Notes: generated by a model not told the origin, from the letters alone. DNA of 64,000 bases from Bacillus sp. S3 (GCF_005154805.1 NZ_CP039727.1:1051501-1115500), one strand, 5' to 3'; shown: positions 1 through 9,185, numbered from the stretch's first letter. A program made the numbers and translations.

Positions 1-1
1 G

Positions 2-253
2 TCCGTGGCGAAGACGAAGGAACGAATGAATAAGCTTGGAGCATCGACAGCGGATTCAGGCCAATCGCTTTCCGCATTTGAGCGAATGGAAGACAAGGTC
101 AATCGTGCACTGGACGAGGGAAATGCAATGGCGGAACTAAATGCAGCTCCGAAAGATGACATCGCCGATTTAACAGCCAAATACGATGAAAAGAGCGACG
201 GTGTTGAGAATGAACTTGCCGCCTTAAAAGAAAGAATGAAACATAAAGGGTAA
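2..253 (+). CDS. PspA/IM30 family protein (YdjF-like), C-terminal part
   Basis: The gene is cut by the left edge; the reading frame is open from base 2 and only the last 83 codons are here. The motifs FERMEDKV and AMAELN and the charged, helical composition are those of the PspA/IM30/Vipp1 coiled-coil family, which coats stressed membranes from the cytoplasmic side. The GTG at base 5 is internal and is not a start. The next three genes are homologues of B. subtilis ydjG, ydjH and ydjI, which follow the pspA-like ydjF there, so family and context agree. Reading the upstream sequence would confirm the full length. Confidence 0.85.
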   Translation, partial: SVAKTKERMNKLGASTADSGQSLSAFERMEDKVNRALDEGNAMAELNAAPKDDIADLTAKYDEKSDGVENELAALKERMKHKG

Positions 254-341
254 TCAGCTACCGAAAGCTGCAGACCCAGAATGCTGCTGCTTTTGGCCGG
301 CGGCCATTACATTTTCTTAATATCAAAGGGGTGAAGAAGGA

Positions 342-1370
342 ATGATTCTTCATTATAAATGTCCCAGTTGTGGAAGCGATATGAGCTTTGATCCGGATTC
401 AGGTGAATTATCGTGCCAAAGCTGCGGCAGACACGAAAATATCGAAAACTATCCTGAGGAGTTGCGGACAGCAAGTTTTTCAGAAGATGAAGCGAATGAG
501 TACCATTGTGAAAATTGTGGAGCCGTTCTCATGACAGCAGCAGAAACAGCGGCAACAAACTGTGGGTTCTGCGGAGCGGGCGTCGTCATCGCCGATCGAT
601 TATCAGGTCAGCTTGCACCGGGGAAGGTGATTCCTTTTACCATTAGTAAGGAAGAGGCAGTGAAGGCGTTTCAAAAATGGTGCAGGAAGGGGCTCCTTAC
701 CCCGAAAGGGTTTATGACGGCGGACCGGATTAAAAGTATTACAGGCATGTATGTACCATTTTGGTTATTTGATTTAAATAGTAAGGTGCAAGTGAATGCC
801 ACATGTACAAAAGTCAGGACCTATGATCAGGGCGATTATACTTATACAGAAACAAAGTATTTTGATGTCTATCGCGATATTAACCTAGATTATGTCAAGA
901 TTCCGGTTGATGCATCAGAGAAAATGAACGATGAATTAATGGATAAATTAGAACCCTACCCATACGATCAGTTAAAAGAGTTTAAAACTCCCTATTTGGC
1001 AGGTTATCTTGCGGAGAAATACAATTATACAGACGAAGAATTGCTGCCAAGGGCGAAAGACAAAATCAGTGACTATATTGATTCCTATATTCATTCCACA
1101 CTATCAGGTTATCATTCCGTAAATATGAAGGAAAAGCAGGTCGATACCAAATCAGTGAAAAGTAACTATGTTTTACTGCCTGTATGGATGGTCAGCTATG
1201 ATTATAACCATTCGGAGCATACGTTTGCGATGAATGGGCAGACGGGGAAAGTCGTCGGCAAACCGCCAATCAGTACTGGGAAGGTGGCAGCGTGGTTCAG
1301 CGGCATTACGGCTGGAACTTTTTTTGCTTTAAAATGTATCTCTTATATGATGGGAGGCGGCTTTTGGTGA
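342..1370 (+). CDS. ydjG: YdjG-like double zinc-ribbon membrane protein
   Basis: 342 residues. Two zinc ribbons open the protein: C7/C10/C25/C28 and C56/C59/C74/C77. A middle domain of unknown function follows, with one hydrophobic helix close to the C-terminus (about 315-335). GGGGTGAAGAAGG just before the ATG is a strong ribosome site. It lies 88 bp after the PspA-like gene and overlaps the next gene by 4 bp (GTGA), so it is one operon with them. The order pspA-like, ydjG, ydjH, ydjI is that of B. subtilis. The ydjF group is known for envelope-stress control there; the molecular role of YdjG is not known to me. Confidence 0.8.
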   Translation: MILHYKCPSCGSDMSFDPDSGELSCQSCGRHENIENYPEELRTASFSEDEANEYHCENCGAVLMTAAETAATNCGFCGAGVVIADRLSGQLAPGKVIPFTISKEEAVKAFQKWCRKGLLTPKGFMTADRIKSITGMYVPFWLFDLNSKVQVNATCTKVRTYDQGDYTYTETKYFDVYRDINLDYVKIPVDASEKMNDELMDKLEPYPYDQLKEFKTPYLAGYLAEKYNYTDEELLPRAKDKISDYIDSYIHSTLSGYHSVNMKEKQVDTKSVKSNYVLLPVWMVSYDYNHSEHTFAMNGQTGKVVGKPPISTGKVAAWFSGITAGTFFALKCISYMMGGGFW

Positions 1371-2161
1371 GTGGAATTTTAGGACAAAAACGAAGCCTTC
1401 TCGTCTTTTTACTTTCCTTTATTTTGCTGCTGCCAGTAGGGGCACGAGTTAATGCTGAATCGTTTGATTCTGAACAGTACATTTATGATTTTGCCGGGCT
1501 GCTGACCGGAAAAGAAGAGGCAGAACTTCAATCTATATCTAGTAAACTGGGGAAAGAAAGAAACACCGCTTTTATTATCATTACGGTAAATGGGACGGAA
1601 GGAAAGAAACTCATTCAATATGTCGAGGACTTCTATGATGAACATGGCCCCGGCTATGATCAGGCGTTTGGAAATACAGCCATTTTAGCGATTGATTTGG
1701 ATAAACGAGACGTGTATCTGGCAGGTTTTAAAAAAGCGGAGCAGTATTTGGATGATGGACGGCTTGATCAGATACGTGAGAAAATTACTCCAGACTTGTC
1801 TGAAGGTAACTATTATCAAGCATTTTCAGACTTCATCACTACATCGCATAAGTATATGGGCTATGAGCCGGGTGTGAATCCGGAAAATATTTTATTTACA
1901 TGGTGGTTCCAACTCATTGCCTCCATCATTGTAGGCGGTGTCGCTGTTATGTTTATGGCCTACCGCTCCGGCGGCAGGATTACAGTAAATGAGCAAACCT
2001 ATATGGATGGCAATCAATCAAGAATCATAAGCAAGTATGATAACTTCGTAAGGCAAACCGTGACGAGGGAAAGGAAACCGTCAGACAACTCGAAAAGCGG
2101 AGGCGGAGGCGGCATCTCAAGCGGCGGCCACTCACATAGCGGCAGCAGCGGCAAGTTTTAA
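1367..2161 (+). CDS. ydjH: YdjH-like TPM-domain membrane protein with Gly/His-rich tail
   Basis: 264 residues from the GTG at 1367, chosen because GGGAGGCGG sits at the right distance and the next residues form a signal peptide ending near ARVNA; a longer frame from 1292 lies wholly inside the upstream gene. After the signal peptide comes a TPM domain (roughly residues 28-155), then a transmembrane helix (about 180-200, WWFQLIASI) and a cytoplasmic tail ending in SGGGGGISSGGHSHSGSSGKF-type low complexity. TPM domains occur in extracytoplasmic proteins, some with phosphatase activity in other lineages; the activity here is unknown. It works with its PspA/SPFH neighbours, probably at the membrane (inference). 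Confidence 0.8.
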   Translation: MSGILGQKRSLLVFLLSFILLLPVGARVNAESFDSEQYIYDFAGLLTGKEEAELQSISSKLGKERNTAFIIITVNGTEGKKLIQYVEDFYDEHGPGYDQAFGNTAILAIDLDKRDVYLAGFKKAEQYLDDGRLDQIREKITPDLSEGNYYQAFSDFITTSHKYMGYEPGVNPENILFTWWFQLIASIIVGGVAVMFMAYRSGGRITVNEQTYMDGNQSRIISKYDNFVRQTVTRERKPSDNSKSGGGGGISSGGHSHSGSSGKF

Positions 2162-2165
2162 CAAA

Positions 2166-2222
2166 GAAAAGCGCAAGCGCCCTGGTCAGCGGCGTTTCGC
2201 GGCTACGGTGCTTGAGCTAGAC
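2166..2222 (+). repeat. Bacillus-type intergenic repeat, copy 1
   Basis: A GC-rich stretch between ydjH and ydjI starts with AAAAGCGCAAGCGCCCTGG and ends GAGCTAGAC. A shorter copy in reverse orientation lies at 55402-55441 after psuG; the two share the AAGCGCC(C/T)TGGTCAGCGGCGTTT core. Such repeats are common between genes in bacilli; no function is assigned. Confidence 0.6.
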
Positions 2223-2259
2223 CATTCTCAAATTTAAAAAAGAAGGGAGCAGATGGTGG

Positions 2260-3258
2260 ATGTCTTTTTTTAGAAACCAATTTGCAAATGTCGTAGAATG
2301 GCAAGAATTTCGCGATGATATGATTTTTTATAAATGGAGTAATCGGGAAATCAAGAAGGGGAGCCGATTGATTATTCGTCCTGGTCAAGATGCGGTATTT
2401 TTTAACAATGGAAAAATTGAAGGGGTATTTCGTGATGATGGAGAGTATGATATCGAGTCACAAATCATTCCCTTCTTATCGACTTTAAAGGGTTTTAAGT
2501 TTGGCTTCAATAGTGGCATGCGAGTAGAAGTGCTGTTTGTGAACACGAAGGAATTTGTGGTGAAATGGGGTACTCAAAATGCGATTAATATCCCGACACT
2601 TGGACTTCCAGGCGGCATGCCAATTAGGGCAAACGGGACATTTCAATTTAAAGTCCATGATTATATTGCTTTAATTGATCAAATTGCCGGTGTGAAGGAT
2701 CAATATTTTATCGAGGATGTCAGAATTCGTATCACCTCGATTCTTGACCAGCTCCTGATGAAATGGATTACAAAAGAAGGAAAGGATATGTTCAATCTCC
2801 AGGCTAACTCCTTCGACATTTCTAAAGGGATTCAAGAGGATTTAGATATGCAGATGATTAAAAGTGGCATCATGATCACTGGATTTACCATTATGAGCTT
2901 CAGCTATCCAAAAGAAATTCAAGAAATGATTACCAAAAACGCTTCACATGGAATGGTGAGTGATGTGGGCAGATACCAGCAAATCTCGATAACAGACGGG
3001 ATGGCTTCCGGAAAAATGAGCGGAGGCGGAACGGCATCTGACATGGCGGGAATGATGATGGGGATGAATATCGCGGGTCAAATGATGAATCAAATGAATC
3101 AGCAAACCCAAAAGCAGCCTGCACCAACGCAAAACACTCCATCTCCAACGCAGCCGAATGCAGATGACCAAAAGAGACCAAACTTTTGCCCAAATTGCGG
3201 GACCAAAACAGCCGCTGCCAACTTCTGTTCAAACTGCGGGCAAAAGCTCATTCCCTAA
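2260..3258 (+). CDS. ydjI: YdjI-like SPFH-domain protein with C-terminal zinc ribbon
   Basis: 332 residues. The N-terminal two thirds resemble SPFH/band-7 or 'virion core protein' domains (EFVVKWGTQ, the FQFKVHDY strand, RIRITSILDQ). A Met/Gln/Gly-rich linker (about 240-305) leads to a treble zinc ribbon near the end, CPNC...CSNC. No transmembrane helix is visible, so membrane contact would be through the SPFH domain or a partner. AAGGGAGCAG precedes the ATG. It is the last gene of the PspA-type operon, and a strong terminator follows. In B. subtilis YdjI is linked to recruiting the PspA-like YdjF to the membrane; I assume the same role by homology. Confidence 0.8.
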   Translation: MSFFRNQFANVVEWQEFRDDMIFYKWSNREIKKGSRLIIRPGQDAVFFNNGKIEGVFRDDGEYDIESQIIPFLSTLKGFKFGFNSGMRVEVLFVNTKEFVVKWGTQNAINIPTLGLPGGMPIRANGTFQFKVHDYIALIDQIAGVKDQYFIEDVRIRITSILDQLLMKWITKEGKDMFNLQANSFDISKGIQEDLDMQMIKSGIMITGFTIMSFSYPKEIQEMITKNASHGMVSDVGRYQQISITDGMASGKMSGGGTASDMAGMMMGMNIAGQMMNQMNQQTQKQPAPTQNTPSPTQPNADDQKRPNFCPNCGTKTAAANFCSNCGQKLIP

Positions 3259-3272
3259 TCTCAAACAGAAAG

Positions 3273-3303
3273 ACGCTGTTGAATGAACAACAGCGTTTTT
3301 TAT
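3273..3303 (+). terminator. Rho-independent terminator after ydjI
   Basis: Stem ACGCTGTT/AACAGCGT (3273-3280 with 3289-3296), followed by a run of Ts. Confidence 0.85.
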
Positions 3304-3375
3304 AGTTTATTGATAAGTAAAATTAGTTACAATATTTAGTAGATATATAAGAATAGAGCTAGGGAGCTGAGATGA

Positions 3376-4053
3376 ATGAAGAATTACCAGATTCGTACAT
3401 ATGATGAAGCAATTGAAGTGATTAATGAAATTGGGTTGCTGCCATTGGCAAAGTTGATACCTGATTATCCTTCATTAGATAGTATTACTCCGAAAGAACA
3501 TTGGTATAGTGGTTCGGAATTGGACCCATGGATGTGGCGTGCCCAATTTCCGGCGGACGGAGTGGCGGCATACGGAAAATTTATCAAGAAAAAGTCGGTT
3601 TTAATTTCTCGTGAGCTTCTTCCGTTAGTTAGGATAGTTTTGGGTTCACCGCAGTCGTTGGAAAAACGATATAATGATGGGCTGGTTTCAAGGGAGGCCT
3701 TAGAACTGTACGGGCTTATCCATGATGAACCGGGCATTGATACAAGACTGTTAAAGGCTAAAGCCGGAATGAAGGACAAAGAAAAGAAAAAATCGTTCGA
3801 TAATGCGTTGCTGGAATTACAAGGGTCAATGGATATTGTTGTCTCTGGGACAAAGGCTAGGACCAATGAGTTGGGAGAAAAGAATGGCTGGAGCAGCACG
3901 TCTTTTGAGACCATGGACAATTGGGCGAAAAGTAATGATGTAAAGATTGTGGCTGCCAGTGTAGAAGATGCAAAGACGAAACTTAATGATTATTTTGTTC
4001 GGATCTGCAGCCCAGATTCTATGAAGGCAATGAGAAAAATTTTTAAGTTTTAA
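3376..4053 (+). CDS. AlkZ-related winged-helix protein
   Basis: 225 residues, soluble, no signal peptide. Features such as EHWYSGSELDPWMWR near the N-terminus and the helical middle resemble the family named 'AlkZ-related protein' in Bacillus genomes, a divergent cousin of the AlkZ/YcaQ winged-helix DNA glycosylases. The QxQ motif of true AlkZ enzymes is not visible, so glycosylase activity should not be assumed. Start ATG at 3376 has a GGGAGCTGAG site. The gene stands alone after the ydj operon terminator and its 3' end touches a decayed transporter fragment on the other strand. The assignment is from memory of the family and is moderate. Confidence 0.55.
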   Translation: MKNYQIRTYDEAIEVINEIGLLPLAKLIPDYPSLDSITPKEHWYSGSELDPWMWRAQFPADGVAAYGKFIKKKSVLISRELLPLVRIVLGSPQSLEKRYNDGLVSREALELYGLIHDEPGIDTRLLKAKAGMKDKEKKKSFDNALLELQGSMDIVVSGTKARTNELGEKNGWSSTSFETMDNWAKSNDVKIVAASVEDAKTKLNDYFVRICSPDSMKAMRKIFKF

Positions 4054-4199
4054 TAGATAATTTTGACATCGTATAACATCCCGGCAAATGTTGGTCCCAA
4101 AAGCTGTACAATGGCACTTACAATCCCCGTTGATGTTACCATTATCGCAACTCGTTGTGGAGTCGCACCAAATTGATTATCGACGAATGGACTCCGCAA
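4050..4199 (-). pseudogene. Remnant of a membrane transporter (MFS-like)
   Basis: On the minus strand a 49-codon open stretch reads as two hydrophobic segments (VAIMVTSTGIVSAIVQLL and GPTFAGMLYDVKIIY), bounded upstream by an in-frame TAG and with no start codon. The segment with FGATPQ before a helix looks like a helix start of a major-facilitator drug transporter. It is too short to work and ends exactly at the stop of the AlkZ-related gene. I read it as a decayed gene; a chance hydrophobic frame is possible. Confidence 0.3.
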
Positions 4200-4309
4200 C
4201 TAACTCTTTTTTAAAGTACTATTTACTCCTGGTATCTTTTTGCGAGGGAAAATCGTTATTTATATGAAAGTGATCATTTTTACACTTGATTAAAAGGGGG
4301 AAAAATATT

Positions 4310-5356
4310 ATGAAGGTCCTCATATTAGGAGGTACACGTTTTTTAGGAAGAGCTTTCGTAGAAGAAGCGTTGGGAAGAGGGCATGAAATCACCTTATTCA
4401 ATCGTGGTAACAGTAAAGAAACGTTTCCTGAAGTAGAACAGTTAATTGGCAATAGAGATCATGATGTATCACTTTTGAAAAATCGGAAATGGGATGTCTT
4501 AATCGATACATGCGGATTTGCTCCCCATCAAATAAAAAAAATCGCAGATGTACTGGGGGATAACATCGGACATTATACATTTATCTCAAGTATTTCAGTT
4601 TATAAAGATTGGATTCCGCACAATATTATGGAAGACTACCATTTACAGTCCATGCTGACGGAAGATCAATTGAAGGATATTGAGGCAGGTAAAATCTCTC
4701 CATACGAGCATTACGGAGCGTTGAAAGTATTGTGTGAAGCAGAAGCAGAGAAGCATTGGCCTGGCCGTGTTTTGCATATAAGAGCAGGTCAGCTTGTTGG
4801 ACCATTTGATTATACAGATCGGCTGCCGTACTGGGTTCAACGAGTAGCACAAGGGGGAAAAGTATTGGTGCCAGGACGTTCAGATCGACCTGTTCAATTG
4901 ATTGATGTTAGAGATATAGCGTCATGGGTTTTTAATATGGCGGAACACAGAAAAGCAGGTACCTTCAATGTTACTGGCCCTAATTATGAATTAACGATAG
5001 AAGAGCTGTTAAACACCTGTAAAGCCGTTACAAACAGCGATGCCGAATTTGTATGGGGAGATGAAAGGTTTTTATTGGAGCACAAAGTACAGCCATGGAC
5101 GGAGATGCCTCTTTGGATCCCTGAACACTTCCCGTTGGAAGGAGAAACAGCACCATGGAAAGGAGCTTTTTCCTTCAAAATAGAAAAAGCTGTTAACGCA
5201 GGTCTTTCCTTTCGACCTCTAGAAGACACTATTTATGATGTTTATCAATGGGAGAAAGCAAGGAAGGAAATAGAAAGAAAAGCAGGGATCTCACAAGTAA
5301 AAGAGCAGGAACTGCTGGGGATATGGTTTCAAAAAGATAAAAAGGAGTCATTGTGA
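4310..5356 (+). CDS. NAD-dependent epimerase/dehydratase family protein
   Basis: 348 residues starting at ATG 4310 behind AAAGGGGG; an earlier in-frame ATG at 4286 lies upstream of this site. Extended short-chain dehydrogenase: nucleotide-binding GGTRFLG at residues 7-13, SSISVY with the catalytic Ser, then Y135xxxK139. The C-terminal half matches the substrate domain of sugar or isoprenoid-reductase type epimerases often annotated 'SDR family, UDP-glucose 4-epimerase-like'. The substrate cannot be told. It stands alone, with no sugar-nucleotide genes nearby, so a role in cell-wall sugars is not supported by context. Confidence 0.8.
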   Translation: MKVLILGGTRFLGRAFVEEALGRGHEITLFNRGNSKETFPEVEQLIGNRDHDVSLLKNRKWDVLIDTCGFAPHQIKKIADVLGDNIGHYTFISSISVYKDWIPHNIMEDYHLQSMLTEDQLKDIEAGKISPYEHYGALKVLCEAEAEKHWPGRVLHIRAGQLVGPFDYTDRLPYWVQRVAQGGKVLVPGRSDRPVQLIDVRDIASWVFNMAEHRKAGTFNVTGPNYELTIEELLNTCKAVTNSDAEFVWGDERFLLEHKVQPWTEMPLWIPEHFPLEGETAPWKGAFSFKIEKAVNAGLSFRPLEDTIYDVYQWEKARKEIERKAGISQVKEQELLGIWFQKDKKESL

Positions 5357-5454
5357 TGGGGGCAACTCCAAGCCAATAGGAAAACTCCAATTTATTTGTA
5401 TATTTCATAATAAAATATCTCAGAATAACAAATAAAAAAAGTGAGGTATTTCCT

Positions 5455-6477
5455 TTGGGGATTTTTAGAAAAAAAAAGACAAACACCTTAACCGCTGCAG
5501 AAGTATCCGCCCTTTGGTTGCAATACACAGGTGATACTATGGCTATTTGTGTTTACAAATACTTTCTTAATATTGTTGAAAACAAAGAGATCAAACCCAT
5601 ACTAGAATTCGCCTTACAGTTAGCCGAAGGACATCTCACAAAAATCAAAGAATTCTTGAAAAGTGCAAATTTCCAAGCCCCAATAGGATTTACCGAGAGT
5701 GACGTGAATGTGAATGCCCCACGTCTGTTTTCTGATCAATTTCTACTTTTTTACTCCTATATTATGACAATACATGGGTTAACCGCTTATAGCCTGGCTA
5801 TTACAAACTCGGAACGACAAGACATTCAAAATTATTTCTTTGAATGTACGGTAACATCTAAGGAATTGTTCCAAAAAATAGTGGAATTGGCTAAAAGCCA
5901 ACCAAAATTTCCAAGTGTCCCTTCTATTCCAACACCACATGGGGCGAAGTTTATTGAATCCACAGGAATCATTTCAAATCTAATTGGTGACAAAAGACCA
6001 CTTAATAGTTCCGAAATCAGCACCCTTTTCTTTAATTCAACGAAAACTGGATTTATCAGTTCGCTTAGTTTGGCTTTCAGTCAGGTAGCGCAGCAGGAGG
6101 AAGTTCGTCATTTTATGTTGAAAAACGTTAAATTAGCAGGGAAAGATGCTGAAAGCTTTGACACAATATTACGACAAGATCATTTACCGATACCTGAGAA
6201 ATGGGATGCTGAGATCACCGATTCTACTGTAAGTCCATTTTCGGACAAATTGATCATGTTTCACGCAGCGTTTTTAGTAAATGCGGCACTATCCTATTAT
6301 GGTGCATCATTAGGTTCCAGCTTTAGATCCGATATAATCTTGACCTATTATAAAGTATTTACCCATGCAATGGAGGCTGGTACTTTTTCTTACAATATTA
6401 TGGTGAAACATGGGTGGCTAGAAAAACAACCTGAAGCGATTGACAGAAAATCCTTGGCACAAGGTTCAGAAAAATGA
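5455..6477 (+). CDS. DUF3231 family protein
   Basis: 340 residues from a TTG start with GTGAGG eight bases upstream. It consists of two similar all-helical halves (about 10-160 and 180-330), each opening with (L/S)xxEx(S/T)xL and ferritin-like helices. This duplicated form is typical of DUF3231, a family found in many copies in spore formers and thought to be ferritin-like or spore-associated; no activity is known. No metal site can be claimed from the sequence alone. It is monocistronic, facing a Nudix gene on the other strand. Confidence 0.75.
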   Translation: MGIFRKKKTNTLTAAEVSALWLQYTGDTMAICVYKYFLNIVENKEIKPILEFALQLAEGHLTKIKEFLKSANFQAPIGFTESDVNVNAPRLFSDQFLLFYSYIMTIHGLTAYSLAITNSERQDIQNYFFECTVTSKELFQKIVELAKSQPKFPSVPSIPTPHGAKFIESTGIISNLIGDKRPLNSSEISTLFFNSTKTGFISSLSLAFSQVAQQEEVRHFMLKNVKLAGKDAESFDTILRQDHLPIPEKWDAEITDSTVSPFSDKLIMFHAAFLVNAALSYYGASLGSSFRSDIILTYYKVFTHAMEAGTFSYNIMVKHGWLEKQPEAIDRKSLAQGSEK

Positions 6478-6502
6478 GATGGCTAATCGAGCGTTAGGCA
6501 GG

Positions 6503-7138
6503 CTAGCTAACGCTCTCATTTAGTTTTTCTTTAATCAACTGTATTATCTTTTTGTAGAAAGAAATCCCATGAGGGACAAATTCCTGTTTCCCAGCCATTC
6601 TATCGAAAAAGAGCTTTTCACCATTATTATTGATTTCAAATCCTATTATATTTATTTCGTGTTTTTCACCCGACCAAAGATCAATAAAATCTGTAAATTT
6701 TACTTTGATGATGCCTGAAACTTCCTCTTTTTGTAAGCTGAATACATCAAAATCCAGATTTTTTTTATATAAAAATGTGTGCGCCAGTTCATTATCAATT
6801 AAGTCTTCATGGTTGACACAATAATTGATAATCCCTAATGGCATTAGCTCGGTAAAGGAAACATCAATTCCTAATTCTTCTTTAATCTCCCTAATACCAT
6901 CCGCCGCTGTTTCATCGGCTAATAAATGGCCGGCAGAAGTAATATCAAAAAGGTTGGGATGGTCCTTTTTCAATCCACAGCGGCGCTGAAGATAAAGATA
7001 ATTGATTTCTTGCTCACGGCTGACGATCCAGCAATGAAAGGATTCATGCCAAAGCCCCTGCCGATGTACTTCCGCCCTGGTAGCTGTCCCGATAGGTTTC
7101 CTCTGGTTATCAAACACTCGAACTAGCTCATTCTCCAT
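6503..7138 (-). CDS. NUDIX hydrolase (isopentenyl-diphosphate isomerase-like subgroup)
   Basis: 211 residues. The Nudix box lies around residues 69-91 (GHLLADET..DGIREIKEELGI); the first Gly of the GX5E consensus is Ala, which is normal for the subgroup that hydrolyses unusual nucleotides or CoA-type substrates and resembles IDI. The REIKEEL metal ligands are intact. An N-terminal domain (ENELVRVFDNQ, WHESFHCW) is typical of the same subgroup. The ATG at 7138 has AAGGAGAAAA upstream. The substrate is unknown. The gene runs convergently with the DUF3231 gene. Confidence 0.8.
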   Translation of the reverse strand: MENELVRVFDNQRKPIGTATRAEVHRQGLWHESFHCWIVSREQEINYLYLQRRCGLKKDHPNLFDITSAGHLLADETAADGIREIKEELGIDVSFTELMPLGIINYCVNHEDLIDNELAHTFLYKKNLDFDVFSLQKEEVSGIIKVKFTDFIDLWSGEKHEINIIGFEINNNGEKLFFDRMAGKQEFVPHGISFYKKIIQLIKEKLNESVS

Positions 7139-7306
7139 TATTTTTTCTCCTTATATAAATATTCTATATATGTAGAATTTCTATGTATATAAAGAATAAT
7201 CTATTCATTCTGTTCATGCAACTAGTTTTACTTTCTTTTGGATAAACAAGGAAAATTCATCTTCTATAAAGAAATTGTAGATAGAAGATAATCTGGAGGT
7301 TAATAA

Positions 7307-7537
7307 ATGGACAATATCGATAAAAGAAATCGATTGGAGGATGAGCCATTTAGTTATCGCATAACTAAAAGTAATACAGTCTTTCTGAATTATTTCGATA
7401 AACCGATTAAAACATTAAAAGGGAAAGACGCTGAAAAATTTTTAGAAAAAATTCAAAACGCAGAAGACAAAAAAGCAGTTCAACTAATCTTGGCGAAAGC
7501 AACAGGGAATTTCAAGCGAGGTAATGAAAGAAAATAA
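7307..7537 (+). CDS. Conserved small hypothetical protein (76 aa)
   Basis: A charged cytoplasmic protein of 76 residues with GGAGG six bases before the ATG. The fold appears alpha/beta: a strand segment YRITKSNTVFLNYFDKP is followed by a helix KGKDAEKFLEKIQNAEDKKAVQLILAKATGNFKRG. I have seen closely similar short proteins in other bacilli, but no function is known. An independent terminator follows at 7621, so it is its own transcription unit. Confidence 0.65.
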   Translation: MDNIDKRNRLEDEPFSYRITKSNTVFLNYFDKPIKTLKGKDAEKFLEKIQNAEDKKAVQLILAKATGNFKRGNERK

Positions 7538-7620
7538 ATCAATAAAAAGGGCAGGTGGTAAATCAATGAAACAAGTATACCGGCATCGAATCTAAATGCA
7601 CAATAAAGCATAAATAACTA

Positions 7621-7651
7621 AAATCTTGCCCGATAACTGGCAAGATTTTTT
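7621..7651 (+). terminator. Rho-independent terminator
   Basis: Stem AAATCTTGCC/GGCAAGATTT followed by Ts, 83 bp after the 76-aa gene. Confidence 0.85.
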
Positions 7652-7937
7652 ATATGAGAATCAGGGTGATCTGGCCAATAATAATACTGGGCAGTTTTTA
7701 ATTTGCCAAAATATCTTTTATTTTTCAGTTCAACATGTTATTCTAAAAAAATAACTAAAATAAGTTAAGTTTTAATTGAATAAGATCAAAGATAAGATAG
7801 TTCTGACTTTTCTAACATCGTTTTTATAGTAGTTGAAATGATTTTCTCTAAAATTAATTTTAGTAAAATAGTGAATAGTAAGATTATTGCTAAAAGGATT
7901 GAAAAAATGTAAATATTTTTTAAAAGGGGAAATGTTA
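7652..7937 (+). other. AT-rich leader/promoter region of the symporter gene
   Basis: An AT-rich non-coding stretch between the terminator and the symporter gene. No riboswitch, clear operator or credible gene was found in it. AAAAGGGGA at its end is the ribosome site of the symporter. Confidence 0.4.
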
Positions 7938-9185
7938 ATGAAGAAAATTAGTTTAGCTTGGCAGATATTCATTGGACTGGCGCTAGGTATTGCAGTCGGT
8001 GCGTTTTTTTATGGTAATCCGCAGGTGGCAAGTTTCCTCCAGCCAATAGGTGATATATTTATTCGCTTAATTAAAATGATTGTTGTTCCAATTGTTGTTT
8101 CAAGTCTTATTGTTGGTGTTGCAGGCGTTGGTGATATGAAATCATTGGGGAAACTTGGCGGCAAAACCCTGCTTTATTTTGAAATTATTACGACAATTGC
8201 CATCATTGTTGGACTGCTTGCAGCGAATGTCTTTCAACCTGGGGTTGGAGTCGATCGCACACATTTAACGAAGACGGATATTAACAGTTATGTAAGTACA
8301 GCTGAACAAACGGAGTCACATTCGATGATTGATACTGTGGTGAACATTGTTCCCACCAACATTATTCAGTCATTAGCAAACGGTGATATGCTTGCTATCA
8401 TTTTCTTCTCCGTTATGTTTGGGCTTGGAGTGGCGGCAATTGGGGAGAAGGGTCTGCCCATTCTCAATTTCTTTAGAGGAACCGCAGATGCGATGTTCTT
8501 TGTAACAAACCAAATTATGAAATTAGCTCCATTTGGTGTGTTTGCTTTAATTGGTGTAACGGTTTCGAAATTTGGTATTACTTCGTTAATCCCGCTGGGG
8601 AAACTGGTTCTGGTTGTTTACGGTTCGATGATCTTTTTCATTTTAGTGGTTTTAGGGTTAACGGCGAAAATTGCCGGATACAACATTTTCAAGTTAATCA
8701 AATATTTAAAAGACGAACTCATTTTGGGCTATACGACAGCAAGTTCAGAAACGGTCCTTCCAAAAATTATGGAGAAGATGGAGAAGATTGGTTGTCCAAA
8801 GTCGATTACCTCTTTTGTTATTCCAACCGGTTATTCCTTTAATCTGGATGGATCCACGCTTTACCAAGCAATTGCGGCAATGTTCATTGCACAAATGTAT
8901 GGAATTCCGATGAGTATCATGCAGCAAGTAACTTTGGTTCTTGTATTGATGCTAACCTCCAAGGGGATTGCCGGCGTTCCAGGTGTATCGTTTGTCGTTC
9001 TTCTTGCTACGTTAGGTAGTGTAGGGATTCCTGCTGAGGGACTGGCATTCATTGCCGGTATTGACCGGATTTTGGACATGGCACGTACCTGTGTAAACAT
9101 TGTCGGAAATTCCTTGGCGGCAATTGTGATTACAAAATGGGAAGGCCATAGCCTTACTGAACATGGTGAACAAAAAGCAGCTTAA
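7938..9185 (+). CDS. gltP: Glutamate/dicarboxylate:H+(Na+) symporter, DAACS family
   Basis: 415 residues from ATG 7938 (AAAAGGGGA upstream); a longer frame from 7887 lacks a ribosome site. Eight membrane helices and two re-entrant loops are expected. The serine-rich hairpin is here TTASSETVLPK, and the substrate and cation motif PTGYSFNLDGSTLY and GIAGVPG are intact, as is the DRILDMART..VGNSLAA segment. Overall it looks closest to B. subtilis GltP, which imports glutamate and aspartate; dicarboxylate preference cannot be excluded. Monocistronic, with its own terminator. Confidence 0.85.
   Translation: MKKISLAWQIFIGLALGIAVGAFFYGNPQVASFLQPIGDIFIRLIKMIVVPIVVSSLIVGVAGVGDMKSLGKLGGKTLLYFEIITTIAIIVGLLAANVFQPGVGVDRTHLTKTDINSYVSTAEQTESHSMIDTVVNIVPTNIIQSLANGDMLAIIFFSVMFGLGVAAIGEKGLPILNFFRGTADAMFFVTNQIMKLAPFGVFALIGVTVSKFGITSLIPLGKLVLVVYGSMIFFILVVLGLTAKIAGYNIFKLIKYLKDELILGYTTASSETVLPKIMEKMEKIGCPKSITSFVIPTGYSFNLDGSTLYQAIAAMFIAQMYGIPMSIMQQVTLVLVLMLTSKGIAGVPGVSFVVLLATLGSVGIPAEGLAFIAGIDRILDMARTCVNIVGNSLAAIVITKWEGHSLTEHGEQKAA

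Noticed and set aside
7566..7595. Nine-codon frame after a GGTGG site
   Set aside because: Good ribosome-like site, but too short to support; could be a leader peptide or a leftover of a deleted gene.
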